NCBI GenBank assembly: GCA_003648085.1
Contig: QMOC01000188.1
Span: 1 to 5,897, forward strand
DNA: 5,897 bases
Direction: 5' to 3'
Source: Chloroflexota bacterium
GTDB taxonomy: Bacteria > Chloroflexota > Anaerolineae > B4-G1
The notes beneath the pieces were generated by a model that was given only the letters and a program-made list of their open reading frames with translations, had not been told where the DNA came from and searched no databases. Shown here piece by piece: positions 1 to 5,843 of this stretch. The position numbers were made by a program, and so were the translations under genes. Position 1 is the stretch's first letter; each line of letters opens with the position of its first letter.

Positions 1-147
1 CACCCCCAGCATGGAGCCCGGCGTGGGAGGAGCCCCTGGTTCCGGCGGCGGCTCCCGCTTGGCCTCCACCAGGAAGATGTAAGCCGCCAACGCGGCACAC
101 AGCCCGACCAGCACCAACGTCGGAACCCACCGTTTGCCCTCTTTCAC
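1..147 (-). CDS. DUF4340-type membrane-anchored protein, N-terminal fragment (runs off left edge)
   Basis: Only the first 49 codons are present; the rest lies beyond position 1. The start is a GTG at 147. It is supported by a GGAGGTG ribosome binding site at 162-156, eight bases upstream, while the ATG at 164 reaches a stop after six codons. The peptide begins VKEGKRW, followed by one hydrophobic segment (about residues 8-23) and then a Pro-rich stretch (PPPEPGAPPTP), as expected for a single N-terminal membrane anchor with a long extracytoplasmic domain. It starts 54 bases after the GldG-like gene, in the same direction. In this kind of ABC operon the gene after gldG very often encodes a DUF4340 protein, so the family name rests mainly on position and the anchor-plus-linker form. 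The DUF4340 domain itself is outside the window. Confidence 0.72.
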   Translation of the reverse strand, partial: MKEGKRWVPTLVLVGLCAALAAYIFLVEAKREPPPEPGAPPTPGSMLGV

Positions 148-155
148 CGCCTCAC

Positions 156-162
156 CACCTCC
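156..162 (-). promoter_or_regulatory. Ribosome binding site of the DUF4340-type gene
   Basis: GGAGGTG on the minus strand, eight bases before the GTG at 147. It decides the start: the nearby ATG at 164 overlaps this site and opens a frame that stops at once. Confidence 0.75.
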
Positions 163-201
163 ATTCGCTCATCGTTCATCACTCCGTTGTCCATTGTGCA
201 C

Positions 202-1746
202 CTACCTCCTTCGCCACCACACGACGACGCCTGTGGCCAGGAGTGCCAGCGGGATGAGGACGACGCCGGTGAAGAAGATGGCGTTCGCCTGCACCTGGGA
301 GAGGAACACCTGGCGCGGCTGCGTGCTCTTTGGGCCGATGGCGATCAGCCTCTCCTCCTCCGCCAGCCAATTGACCGTGTTGAGGAACAGGAGGCCGTTC
401 CCCAGGCTTCGCACGTACTTGTTGGAGGCGAAATCCGAATCGCCGATCAGCACCAGGCGCGTCTTCAAATCGGGGTGGGCCTTCATCTCCTCGGAGCCGA
501 GCGCGGGCATGGCCTCGATGGTCGCGACCAGCGTGAGCGGCCCCGGCGTGTCCACCCCTTCGTCGAGCCGCACCTGTTCGGATTCCGTGTTCTGCTCGGC
601 CCAACTCTGGGGCGTGGTCTCCGCCAGGGGGCTGAACGTGATGGCCCCGCTAGTATCTTCCCCTGTCTGCTCCACCGGACGGGCCAGCGGGAAGAAGGTC
701 ATCGGCAGGTCCTTGGTGATCTGGCTGAAACGGTAGCCGCTGACGACCGGGGCAGCCACGCCGCCGAGGAGCGAACTGGCCGGGTCTATGACCACGCCAT
801 CTCCAAAGCGCACCTGCCAGATGGACAGGATGTCGTTCAAACCGGCGTCGTAGAGCGGGTCCTGCATAATGAGCGCCTTGCCACCCCGGATCAGGTATGA
901 CCGCAGGCGTGATATTTCCTCGTTCATGAAAGCGGTCTGAGGGCCGGCGATGACGACGACCGCCGCGTCGCTCGGAACGGTCGTGGTGACCGCCAGGTTG
1001 AGCGTGCGCACCGCGTAGTTCTGATCCCGCAGCGCGTCGGCTACCTGGGAATAGCCATCATCACCGTACCCCTTCAGGTCGTGTTCCTGATGCCCGGTGA
1101 GGAAGTAGATCACTTTCTGCTCCTCGCTGGTGACCTTGAGGAGCGCGCTGGTGATGTCCTGCTCGTCGGGCGTGTAGACCGTTTCGGTGCGCTCTCCAGA
1201 CTGGAGGAGCAGGCCGCCGTAGGGGATAGGCTCGTACTGGCGTGCCTTGAGCGGCTCGCGGTCGGGGTCAATCACCGAGTACGAAAGGTAGTCGCTGCGG
1301 TAGAGGTACTGGTCCAGCAACTTCTCAAACGCCTCCCGCCGGTAATCGTCAGCGGCGAAGAAGCCGATGATGGTGACCGGCTTGTCCACCTCGGCCAGCA
1401 CCTGGACGGATTGGGGCGAGAGGGTGTGTTCCTTCAACTCCGTGGCGTCGTAGCGGTAGTGGTACCGCCCGGCCAGGTAGTTGACCATGACGAGGATACC
1501 GATGAAGGCGATGCTCATCACGACGGCGTTGGAGCCGTAGCGGGTGGCACGCCGGGTGAGCGCGGCCCGTACCTGAGCCGGGCGGGCCAGGACGAACAAC
1601 GCCCCCAGCACCACCCCACCGGCCAGCAGCCCCCTGGCCCAGGCGTCCATCTCACGCCAGATCAGATAGCGCGCCGCGCCGGCCACCAGTGCGGCCAGGG
1701 CGAGGTAGCCCAGGATGAACCCATACCGTTCGGCGAAGCGACGCAT
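202..1746 (-). CDS. gldG: GldG-like ABC transporter auxiliary membrane protein (ABC_transp_aux family)
   Basis: A 514-residue protein that acts with the ATPase and permease encoded just upstream. Its exact role in the complex is unknown. There are three hydrophobic segments near the N-terminus (about residues 10-29, 39-54 and 74-92). These are followed by the family-typical stretch RYDATELKEHTLSPQ (98-112) and a large soluble domain. Near the C-terminus are GDSDF (435-439) and LNTVNWLAEEE (about 455-465), then a final membrane helix (about 489-511) ending in WWRRR. This anchor-soluble-anchor plan and the GDSDF/NxVNWL motifs are characteristic of GldG and related proteins. The start is ATG at 1746, eight bases after AAGGAGG. 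An upstream GTG at 1755 lies inside that ribosome binding site. The ATG shares one base with the permease stop (TGATG), which implies translational coupling. The symbol is by family similarity; a role in gliding is not shown. Confidence 0.88.
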   Translation of the reverse strand: MRRFAERYGFILGYLALAALVAGAARYLIWREMDAWARGLLAGGVVLGALFVLARPAQVRAALTRRATRYGSNAVVMSIAFIGILVMVNYLAGRYHYRYDATELKEHTLSPQSVQVLAEVDKPVTIIGFFAADDYRREAFEKLLDQYLYRSDYLSYSVIDPDREPLKARQYEPIPYGGLLLQSGERTETVYTPDEQDITSALLKVTSEEQKVIYFLTGHQEHDLKGYGDDGYSQVADALRDQNYAVRTLNLAVTTTVPSDAAVVVIAGPQTAFMNEEISRLRSYLIRGGKALIMQDPLYDAGLNDILSIWQVRFGDGVVIDPASSLLGGVAAPVVSGYRFSQITKDLPMTFFPLARPVEQTGEDTSGAITFSPLAETTPQSWAEQNTESEQVRLDEGVDTPGPLTLVATIEAMPALGSEEMKAHPDLKTRLVLIGDSDFASNKYVRSLGNGLLFLNTVNWLAEEERLIAIGPKSTQPRQVFLSQVQANAIFFTGVVLIPLALLATGVVVWWRRR

Positions 1747-2465
1747 CACCGCCACCTCCTTGTTTCCAGCACCCGCGTGGCCAGGAAGAGGCTGACGGCC
1801 ACCAGGCTGAGATAGTATACGACGTGTTGGGTGTCAATGATCCCGTCCATAAAGTCGGGGTAGTGGGTGAAGAGCGCCAGTTGGGTCAGGAAGTCGCCCA
1901 CGAAGGTGCCGGGCGAGCGCGAGCCCACGAACTCCACCAGCCACAACGCCACGCCAATGGCGATGCCCAGGATGGCAGCGACGACCTGGTTGCGGGTCAG
2001 AGTCGAGGTCAGGGTGCCGATGGCCAAAAGCGCCGCCCCGGCGAGGAAGAGGCCCAGGTAGCCGCTGGCCGCTGCGCCCAGGTCGGGATTGCCCAAGCGG
2101 GCCAGGATGAAGGGCTGGTAGAGGCTGATGATGAGCATCGTCAGGAAGAGGATCAGGCTGGACAGGTACTTGCCCACGATCATCTCCCAGTCGCGCACGG
2201 GTGCGGTGAGCACCAGTTCGATGGTGCCTGAGCGCTGCTCCTCGGCCAGCAGCCGCATCGTCACCACGGCGGCGTAGAGGATGAGGACGAAGAAGAGCCA
2301 CGGGCTGCCCAGGGTGTAGCCCATCACCGCCTGCCGGGAGTATATGATGATGAGCCAGAAGAGAAGCCCCATCACCGCCAGGAAGGCGGCCATCGTCACG
2401 TAGGCGATGGGGGAACTGAAGTAGGCGTACAATTCTCGACGCGCGATGGTCCATACGTTACGCAT
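1746..2465 (-). CDS. gldF: ABC-2 type transporter permease, GldF-like
   Basis: A 239-residue integral membrane protein that would form the translocation path of the ABC complex. Six hydrophobic segments are visible, at roughly residues 20-42, 55-73, 101-122, 136-156, 160-180 and 214-231. Between the second and third is the conserved cytoplasmic stretch RLLAEEQRSGTIELVLTAPV (71-90), followed by the GKYL motif (98-101). This is typical of ABC-2 permeases of the GldF/NosY group. The segment HYPDFMDGIIDT (201-212) before the last helix also fits GldF. The chosen start is ATG at 2465, which overlaps the last eight bases of the ATPase gene and sits behind a G-rich AAAGGGGGG. A TTG at 2516 would add 17 charged residues and lengthen the overlap, so it is unlikely. 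The length matches the GldF family (about 240). The substrate cannot be deduced. Confidence 0.9.
   Translation of the reverse strand: MRNVWTIARRELYAYFSSPIAYVTMAAFLAVMGLLFWLIIIYSRQAVMGYTLGSPWLFFVLILYAAVVTMRLLAEEQRSGTIELVLTAPVRDWEMIVGKYLSSLILFLTMLIISLYQPFILARLGNPDLGAAASGYLGLFLAGAALLAIGTLTSTLTRNQVVAAILGIAIGVALWLVEFVGSRSPGTFVGDFLTQLALFTHYPDFMDGIIDTQHVVYYLSLVAVSLFLATRVLETRRWR
1755..1761 (-). promoter_or_regulatory. Ribosome binding site of the GldG-like gene, inside the end of the permease gene
   Basis: AAGGAGG on the minus strand, eight bases before the ATG at 1746 and within the last codons of the permease. It excludes the GTG at 1755 as the start, since that codon overlaps the site. Confidence 0.8.
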
Positions 2466-3435
2466 TTTCCCCCCTTTCGTGTTGCAGTTGACTTTCCTCC
2501 ACCGGAGGCTCGCCAACCGCTTCCTCAGTGGTCAACTGGAGGAAAATGTCCTCCAGGCTCATCCCAACAGTGCGGAGTTCCAGGAGCCCCCACCCTCGCT
2601 CGACGACAGCGCGGGCCAGTTCGGCGCGGCGGTCGTACCCCTGGGTGCAGGAGACCTGGTAGGCCCCACCGTCAACGGGCTCCACGCCGATCACTCCGTC
2701 CACCCGCTTCAATACCTCGATGGCCTCCGGTGGGCCGGCGTCGGCGATGCGCACCAGCACCCGCTCCGCCCCCTGCAGTTGGGTGGTCAGTTCCTCCGGC
2801 GTTCCCTCGGCCACGATCTCCCCTTTATTGATGATGAGCACGCGGCCGCAGGTCTGGCTCACCTCGGGGAGGATGTGGGAACTGAGGATGACGGTGTGTT
2901 CGCGGCCAATCTCGCGGATGAGCGCCCGCACCTCGGTCACCTGCCGGGGGTCGAGGCCGATGGTGGGCTCGTCGAGGATGAGCACCTCCGGCTCGTGCAG
3001 GATGGCTTGGGCCAGCCCGACGCGCTGGCGGTACCCTTTGGAGAGTTTGCCGATGGGTGTATCCGCGCGGTCGCCGATGCCGCACGCCTCCAGTGCCCGG
3101 TCCACCGCCTGCCGGCGATCCGGCAACCGGCGCAGCGCGGCCATGTAGTCCAGGTAGGCCCACACGGTCATCTCGGGGTAGAGGGGCACCGTCTCCGGCA
3201 TATAGCCGACGCGACGACGCACCTCCAGCGAGTCGTAGAAGACGTCGAAGCCGGCCACGCGGGCCGTGCCATCGCTGGGGGGAAGGAAAGCGGTGAGCAT
3301 GCGCATCGTCGTCGTCTTCCCCGCCCCGTTGGGGCCCAGGAAACCGACGATCTCTCCCTTGTCCACGTGGAAGTTGAGATTGTGCACGGCCCGGGTGGGG
3401 CCGTAGTAGCGGGTCAGGTTCTCCGCCTCGATCAT
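2458..3435 (-). CDS. gldA: ABC transporter ATP-binding protein, GldA/NosF-like
   Basis: A 325-residue ATPase that would power the permease encoded next. All nucleotide-binding motifs are intact: Walker A GPNGAGKTT (34-42), the Q-loop region GYMPE (77-81), signature LSKGYRQRV (131-139), Walker B LILDEP with the D-loop (152-163) and the H-switch histidine (H187). The Q-loop position carries PE rather than Q, as is common in this subfamily. A C-terminal domain of about 110 residues (from about 215) follows the ATPase core, as in the ABC-2/GldA type. It ends in an acidic, Glu-rich tail with little similarity expected. The start ATG at 3435 has AGGAGGTG at 3450-3443. It is the first gene of its operon, behind a clear promoter and leader (3508-3616). 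Its TAA overlaps the permease ATG by eight bases. The symbol reflects family similarity only. Confidence 0.93.
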   Translation of the reverse strand: MIEAENLTRYYGPTRAVHNLNFHVDKGEIVGFLGPNGAGKTTTMRMLTAFLPPSDGTARVAGFDVFYDSLEVRRRVGYMPETVPLYPEMTVWAYLDYMAALRRLPDRRQAVDRALEACGIGDRADTPIGKLSKGYRQRVGLAQAILHEPEVLILDEPTIGLDPRQVTEVRALIREIGREHTVILSSHILPEVSQTCGRVLIINKGEIVAEGTPEELTTQLQGAERVLVRIADAGPPEAIEVLKRVDGVIGVEPVDGGAYQVSCTQGYDRRAELARAVVERGWGLLELRTVGMSLEDIFLQLTTEEAVGEPPVEESQLQHERGENA

Positions 3436-3496
3436 GCTGCTTCACCTCCTGGAGTGGGAAAGGCTATGACTGCTCCCTCGCCTGCGGCAAGGGTTT

Positions 3497-3506
3497 CCCG
3501 GCCGGG
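3497..3506. repeat. Perfect 10-bp palindrome in the 5' leader of the ABC operon
   Basis: CCCGGCCGGG reads the same on both strands and lies directly after the T-tract of the leader terminator. It could be a GC-rich pause or a protein site; nothing further supports a function. The rest of 3436-3496 holds only the ribosome binding site of the ATPase gene. Confidence 0.4.
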
Positions 3507-3507
3507 C

Positions 3508-3552
3508 AAAACAAAAAGCACCCGACGTCAGGGTCTCGCCTCGCAGAGTGCT
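3508..3552 (-). terminator. Rho-independent terminator in the leader of the ABC operon (candidate attenuator)
   Basis: On the minus strand AGCACTC (3552-3546) pairs with GGGTGCT (3523-3517), seven pairs with one G-T. The stem is followed at once by TTTTGTTTT (3516-3508). The 22-base interior can fold further, because ACCC (3533-3530) can also pair with GGGT, competing with the outer stem. It lies about 65 bases after the predicted transcription start and 73 bases before the ATPase ATG. It is therefore either an attenuator for the operon or the end of a short RNA of about 70 bases. Confidence 0.6.
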
Positions 3553-3559
3553 CTTCCAG

Positions 3560-3582
3560 CCTACCAGGTTGCACTGGGTAGG
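3560..3582 (-). other. 5' leader hairpin of the ABC operon
   Basis: CCTACC (3582-3577) and GGTAGG (3565-3560) form a perfect six-pair stem at the very beginning of the predicted transcript. Its loop region contains AGTGC (3575-3571), which is complementary to GCACT (3551-3547) in the 5' arm of the following terminator, so two folds could compete. The predicted start (about 3581) may remove one outer pair. Confidence 0.45.
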
Positions 3583-3587
3583 GCGTA

Positions 3588-3616
3588 TTTATACCCCCAT
3601 TGGGGGAAGTTGTCAA
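3588..3616 (-). promoter_or_regulatory. Sigma-70-type promoter of the ABC operon
   Basis: On the minus strand TTGACA (3616-3611) is a perfect -35 box. It is followed by an optimal 17-base spacer (3610-3594) and TATAAA (3593-3588), five of six matches to the -10 consensus. The predicted start is near 3581. No coding sequence overlaps it, and the next minus-strand gene downstream is the ABC ATPase at 3435. Confidence 0.78.
3594..3606. promoter_or_regulatory. C5/G5 palindrome in the promoter spacer, candidate operator
   Basis: On the plus strand CCCCC-ATT-GGGGG fills most of the spacer and touches the -10 box. A repressor bound here would block RNA polymerase. The wider ATACCCCC-ATT-GGGGGAA resembles GC-rich operators of the CsoR/RcnR repressor family, known for copper, nickel or sulfur-species sensing. 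That link is inference from memory of such sites, and no regulator gene is in the window. Confidence 0.45.
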
Positions 3617-3682
3617 GCAGCCGCACTGGTTCAGCGGGTGTTAACCATCTTGCACGGTTTCTGCCTGAGCGTCTGCCTCACG

Positions 3683-3823
3683 CCCTCGGGGTACGAGGTC
3701 TTCTGGCTCGACACCCCGACGGAGAGACAGAGGTTGATCTGGCAACAATTGGCTCTACCAGACCCAGGGACCCGTCTGCCTACCGTGCGTTCGGCATCCC
3801 GGAAAGCCAATTGACAGAAGATC
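3683..3823. other. Block of inverted repeats between the operons, possible structured RNA or regulatory DNA
   Basis: Three nested or adjacent inverted repeats are visible. Arms 3736-3754 and 3805-3823 match as GATCT and CAATTGGCT against AGCCAATTG and AGATC, giving 14 pairs around a symmetric 5/5 internal loop. Inside them CAGAC (3759-3763) pairs with GTCTG (3774-3778). Beside them GGGGT (3688-3692) pairs with ACCCC (3713-3717), with CGAG/CTCG inside. A run of six T (3831-3836) follows the large hairpin on the plus strand. The transcribed strand is undecided. No convincing reading frame with a ribosome binding site was found from 3620 to 3930. I do not recognise it as a tRNA or as a known riboswitch core. 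Confidence 0.4.
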
Positions 3824-3929
3824 CAGCCCCTTTTTTCGCCCTGAAAGTGGCCAACAAAGACGTATTAGGAAATGAACCGTAGCACATTAACGCTGCGAGG
3901 CAACTCTCCGCACGCCCTCCTCCTATGCA

Positions 3930-3960
3930 CTCAGGCCCTGGCTGTTCACCAGGGCCTGAG
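3930..3960 (-). terminator. Hairpin after etfA, probable transcript end without T-tract
   Basis: CTCAGGCCCTGG (3930-3941) and CCAGGGCCTGAG (3949-3960) form a perfect 12-pair GC-rich stem with a seven-base loop, 17 bases after the etfA stop. No run of T follows in either direction, so it may act as a U-less terminator or as an RNA-stabilising 3' end. A smaller inverted repeat, GATAGA/TCTATC (3963-3968 and 3977-3982), spans the etfA stop codon. Confidence 0.6.
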
Positions 3961-3977
3961 CCGATAGATTGAGGGGT

Positions 3978-5009
3978 CTATCTCTTCAGCGTCTCTAGCA
4001 GCGCTGGGAGGACCTCCTGCGGGTCCGCCTCCAGGCACAGGTCGGCGACTTCGAAGATGGGGGCTGTGGGATCGGGGTGGATGGCAACGATGAACTTCGC
4101 ACCTTCGATGGCAGCGTTGTGGAACGTATCGCCACGGATGCCTACCGCCACGTAGACCTGGGGGGCAACCGTCACGCCGCGCACGTCCACCACCTGCTCG
4201 GGGCCGATCCAGCCCGCGTCCCGCGCCCCGCGATCGCCGGCCACCCGCCCGCCCAGGGCCGTCGCCAGCCGCTTCACCAATTCGAAGTCGCCCGCCTGCC
4301 GGCCGGCGGCCACGATCACTGCGGCTTGAGCCAGCGGCACTACGGGCGGCTCGAAGCCCTCCGCCGCTCCCACCACCCGCACGGCCGGCTCCACCGGCTC
4401 GACCTCCAGCATCGTCGGCTCTCCCTTGCGGTAGGTGTCCATAAAGGGCACAGGAAAGGCCCCTGGCTCGATGGTGAGGAACTGCGGGCGGGCCTCGGGA
4501 CAGGCAGCGATCTCGAAGTACTCCCCACCGTAGATGGGGAAGGTGGCCTGCACCGTGCGGGTGGTCTCGTCTAGGCTGACTGCCGTGGCATGCTCGACCA
4601 GCCCGCCGCCCATACGCTGCGCCAGCCGGGGGGCCAGTTCCTGCCCCTGCGCGGTGGCTCCGAACATCACCACCTCCGGCTGCTCTGCCTCGAGGAGGTC
4701 AGCCAGCACCTTCAGGTAAGGTTCTAGGGCGAAGCGGGCCAGCGCAGGATGGTCGGCCACGCGCACCCCATCGGCCCCGGCCTGGTAGAGGGTCTGCGCC
4801 AGGCCAGCCACGCCCTGGCCCAGCAGAACGCCGTAGACGTAGGCCCCCAGCGCGTCGGCCAGAGTGCGGGCCGCACCCAGCGCCTCCAGCGTCACCGGTG
4901 CCACCGCGCCATCCACGACGTCGGCCACGACCCAGATGCCGCCGCCGCCCTCCGCCTCGGTGACCTCCTCCTGTTGTGCCATCAGCAAGTCGAGATACGA
5001 AACGTCCAT
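3978..5009 (-). CDS. etfA: Electron transfer flavoprotein, alpha subunit (divergent FAD site)
   Basis: A 343-residue cytoplasmic subunit that, with EtfB, carries electrons between flavin dehydrogenases and a quinone reductase or ferredoxin/NAD partners. After a 24-residue N-terminal extension, the alpha/beta domain starts at IWVVADVVDG (25-34). The C-terminal FAD domain runs from about residue 230 to the end. It keeps the family framework: AAGRQ (234-238), DAGW (264-267), APQVYVAVGI (282-291), APIFEVAD (316-323) and the Asp at 329. Lined up by eye with human ETFA, however, FAD contacts Ser248, Thr266, Ser281 and Asn300 correspond here to Asp259, Arg277, Arg292 and His311. The usual QTG motif reads VRG. 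Arg237, Arg260, His297 and Asp329 are retained. ATG at 5009 follows AAGGAGG at spacing 7, and the gene lies 12 bases after etfB. No dehydrogenase partner is in the window. The family assignment is firm; the cofactor state is open. Confidence 0.92.
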   Translation of the reverse strand: MDVSYLDLLMAQQEEVTEAEGGGGIWVVADVVDGAVAPVTLEALGAARTLADALGAYVYGVLLGQGVAGLAQTLYQAGADGVRVADHPALARFALEPYLKVLADLLEAEQPEVVMFGATAQGQELAPRLAQRMGGGLVEHATAVSLDETTRTVQATFPIYGGEYFEIAACPEARPQFLTIEPGAFPVPFMDTYRKGEPTMLEVEPVEPAVRVVGAAEGFEPPVVPLAQAAVIVAAGRQAGDFELVKRLATALGGRVAGDRGARDAGWIGPEQVVDVRGVTVAPQVYVAVGIRGDTFHNAAIEGAKFIVAIHPDPTAPIFEVADLCLEADPQEVLPALLETLKR

Positions 5010-5021
5010 CGGAGCCCCTCC

Positions 5022-5816
5022 TTACCTGCACACCCGCTGCCGGAGTGCATCTGCCAGCGCCTGGGCCATCTCCGCAGGCAGGCCCTCCAGCCGCACGCCC
5101 CGCTCCCGTTCCGGCGGGAAGTCTTGTCCTCGCTTCTCCAGCAGCGGTTGGAGTGCCGCTTCGTCCACCAGGTCGCTCACGTCCCACTCCTCCAGAGCCG
5201 CCGCGACTTCCCCCACACCTTTGTAGACGTTGATCAGCCGCACGCCATCGGGATAGCGCGGCTTGAGCGCCCCAGGCAACACCGTGACGACCGCCGGCAG
5301 GTCGGCCTCGACGGCCAAGTAGTCGTCATCCCGGAGGAGGATCGCCCGTGCCTTTCCGTCCACAGCCTCAACGTCCCAAGCGCCGACGATCTGGGGCCAA
5401 CCCAGGGCCTCGGCCAACCGGGGGCCCAGTTGGCCCTGGCCAGTATCCAGGGTAGTCGAGCCGGTCAGAACCAAGTCTGCTCCGCCCAACCGCTCCACCG
5501 CCGCTGCCAGCACGCGGGTCATAACCGCGTCGTCAGCGTAGGGCAAGTTGGCAACTTGCCCTACAAAATAAACGGCGCGGTCGGCGCCGGTGGCCAGCGC
5601 CTGGCGGAGCACGTCGTCGTCGGGCAGCGGGCCCCGTGGGAGAGCCACCACTTCAGCACCCGCCGCATCTTTGATGCGCAGGGCCGCCTCCAACGCGCAC
5701 CTATCAGCCGGGTTAATGATGTACTCCTCCCGGTTGATGAAGATACGGCCCCGCCGTCGGTTGACGACGATGCCGCGCGGGTCGAGAACGCGCCCGAGAA
5801 TCACAATAATCCGCAT
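5022..5816 (-). CDS. etfB: Electron transfer flavoprotein, beta subunit
   Basis: A 264-residue partner of EtfA, close to the usual 250-265. Recognisable family segments are IINPADRCALEAALRIKD (33-50), the GP motif (62-63), ALATGADRAV (73-82), GSTTLDTGQGQLGPRLAEAL (119-138, the nucleotide-binding loop), LPAVVTV (173-179) and the late KPRYPD (185-190). The N-terminus reads ILGRVLDPRG where KQVPD is usual, so the protein is divergent. Whether the beta site holds AMP or a second FAD (as in electron-bifurcating ETFs) cannot be decided here. The start ATG at 5816 has AGGAGG at 5829-5824, spacing 7. Residues 85-93 (VGQVANLPY) are encoded by a perfect DNA palindrome, located in a loop between a predicted strand and helix. 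It is the first gene of the etfBA pair; no promoter was found in the 81 bases to the window edge. Confidence 0.93.
   Translation of the reverse strand: MRIIVILGRVLDPRGIVVNRRRGRIFINREEYIINPADRCALEAALRIKDAAGAEVVALPRGPLPDDDVLRQALATGADRAVYFVGQVANLPYADDAVMTRVLAAAVERLGGADLVLTGSTTLDTGQGQLGPRLAEALGWPQIVGAWDVEAVDGKARAILLRDDDYLAVEADLPAVVTVLPGALKPRYPDGVRLINVYKGVGEVAAALEEWDVSDLVDEAALQPLLEKRGQDFPPERERGVRLEGLPAEMAQALADALRQRVCR
5538..5564. repeat. Perfect 27-base palindrome inside etfB
   Basis: GTAGGGCAAGTT (5538-5549), a three-base centre and AACTTGCCCTAC (5553-5564): 12 of 12 pairs. On the minus strand it coincides exactly with codons 85-93 of etfB (VGQVANLPY). It resembles short dispersed palindromes that I associate with Chloroflexota genomes, which is a recollection and not a search result. 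Confidence 0.85.
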
Positions 5817-5843
5817 AACTTATCCTCCTGGCAAAGGTACGAA

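Noticed and set aside
187..900. Plus-strand open frame opposite the GldG-like gene
   Set aside because: The product is rich in His, Arg and Glu without domains, and the opposite strand carries a well-supported membrane protein gene.
2466..2516. Upstream TTG start for the permease
   Set aside because: It would add a charged 17-residue leader overlapping the ATPase gene. ATG at 2465 fits the family N-terminus (MRNVWTIARRELYAYF).
3548..3814. Plus-strand 88-codon frame in the intergenic region
   Set aside because: It has a GTG start without a clear ribosome binding site and no recognisable domain. It runs across the opposite-strand promoter and the repeat block.
3736..3823. tRNA gene in the intergenic hairpin block
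   Set aside because: There is no acceptor stem, no standard T-arm or anticodon arm spacing, and no CCA-like end. The fold is a long hairpin with an internal loop.
2446..3882. Long plus-strand open frame (478 codons) opposite the ATPase gene and into the intergenic region
   Set aside because: It is antisense to a complete ABC ATPase with all motifs, shows no recognisable domain, and crosses the promoter and terminator. It is a high-GC shadow frame.
3791..3898. Minus-strand 35-codon frame starting near 3888
   Set aside because: There is no convincing ribosome binding site or family similarity, and it overlaps the inverted-repeat block.
3690..3900. Cobalamin riboswitch on the minus strand
   Set aside because: The B12-box-like string is present, but the other conserved core segments were not found. 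The downstream operon has no evident B12 link, and a strong promoter lies between the motif and the gene. Kept only as a low-weight finding.
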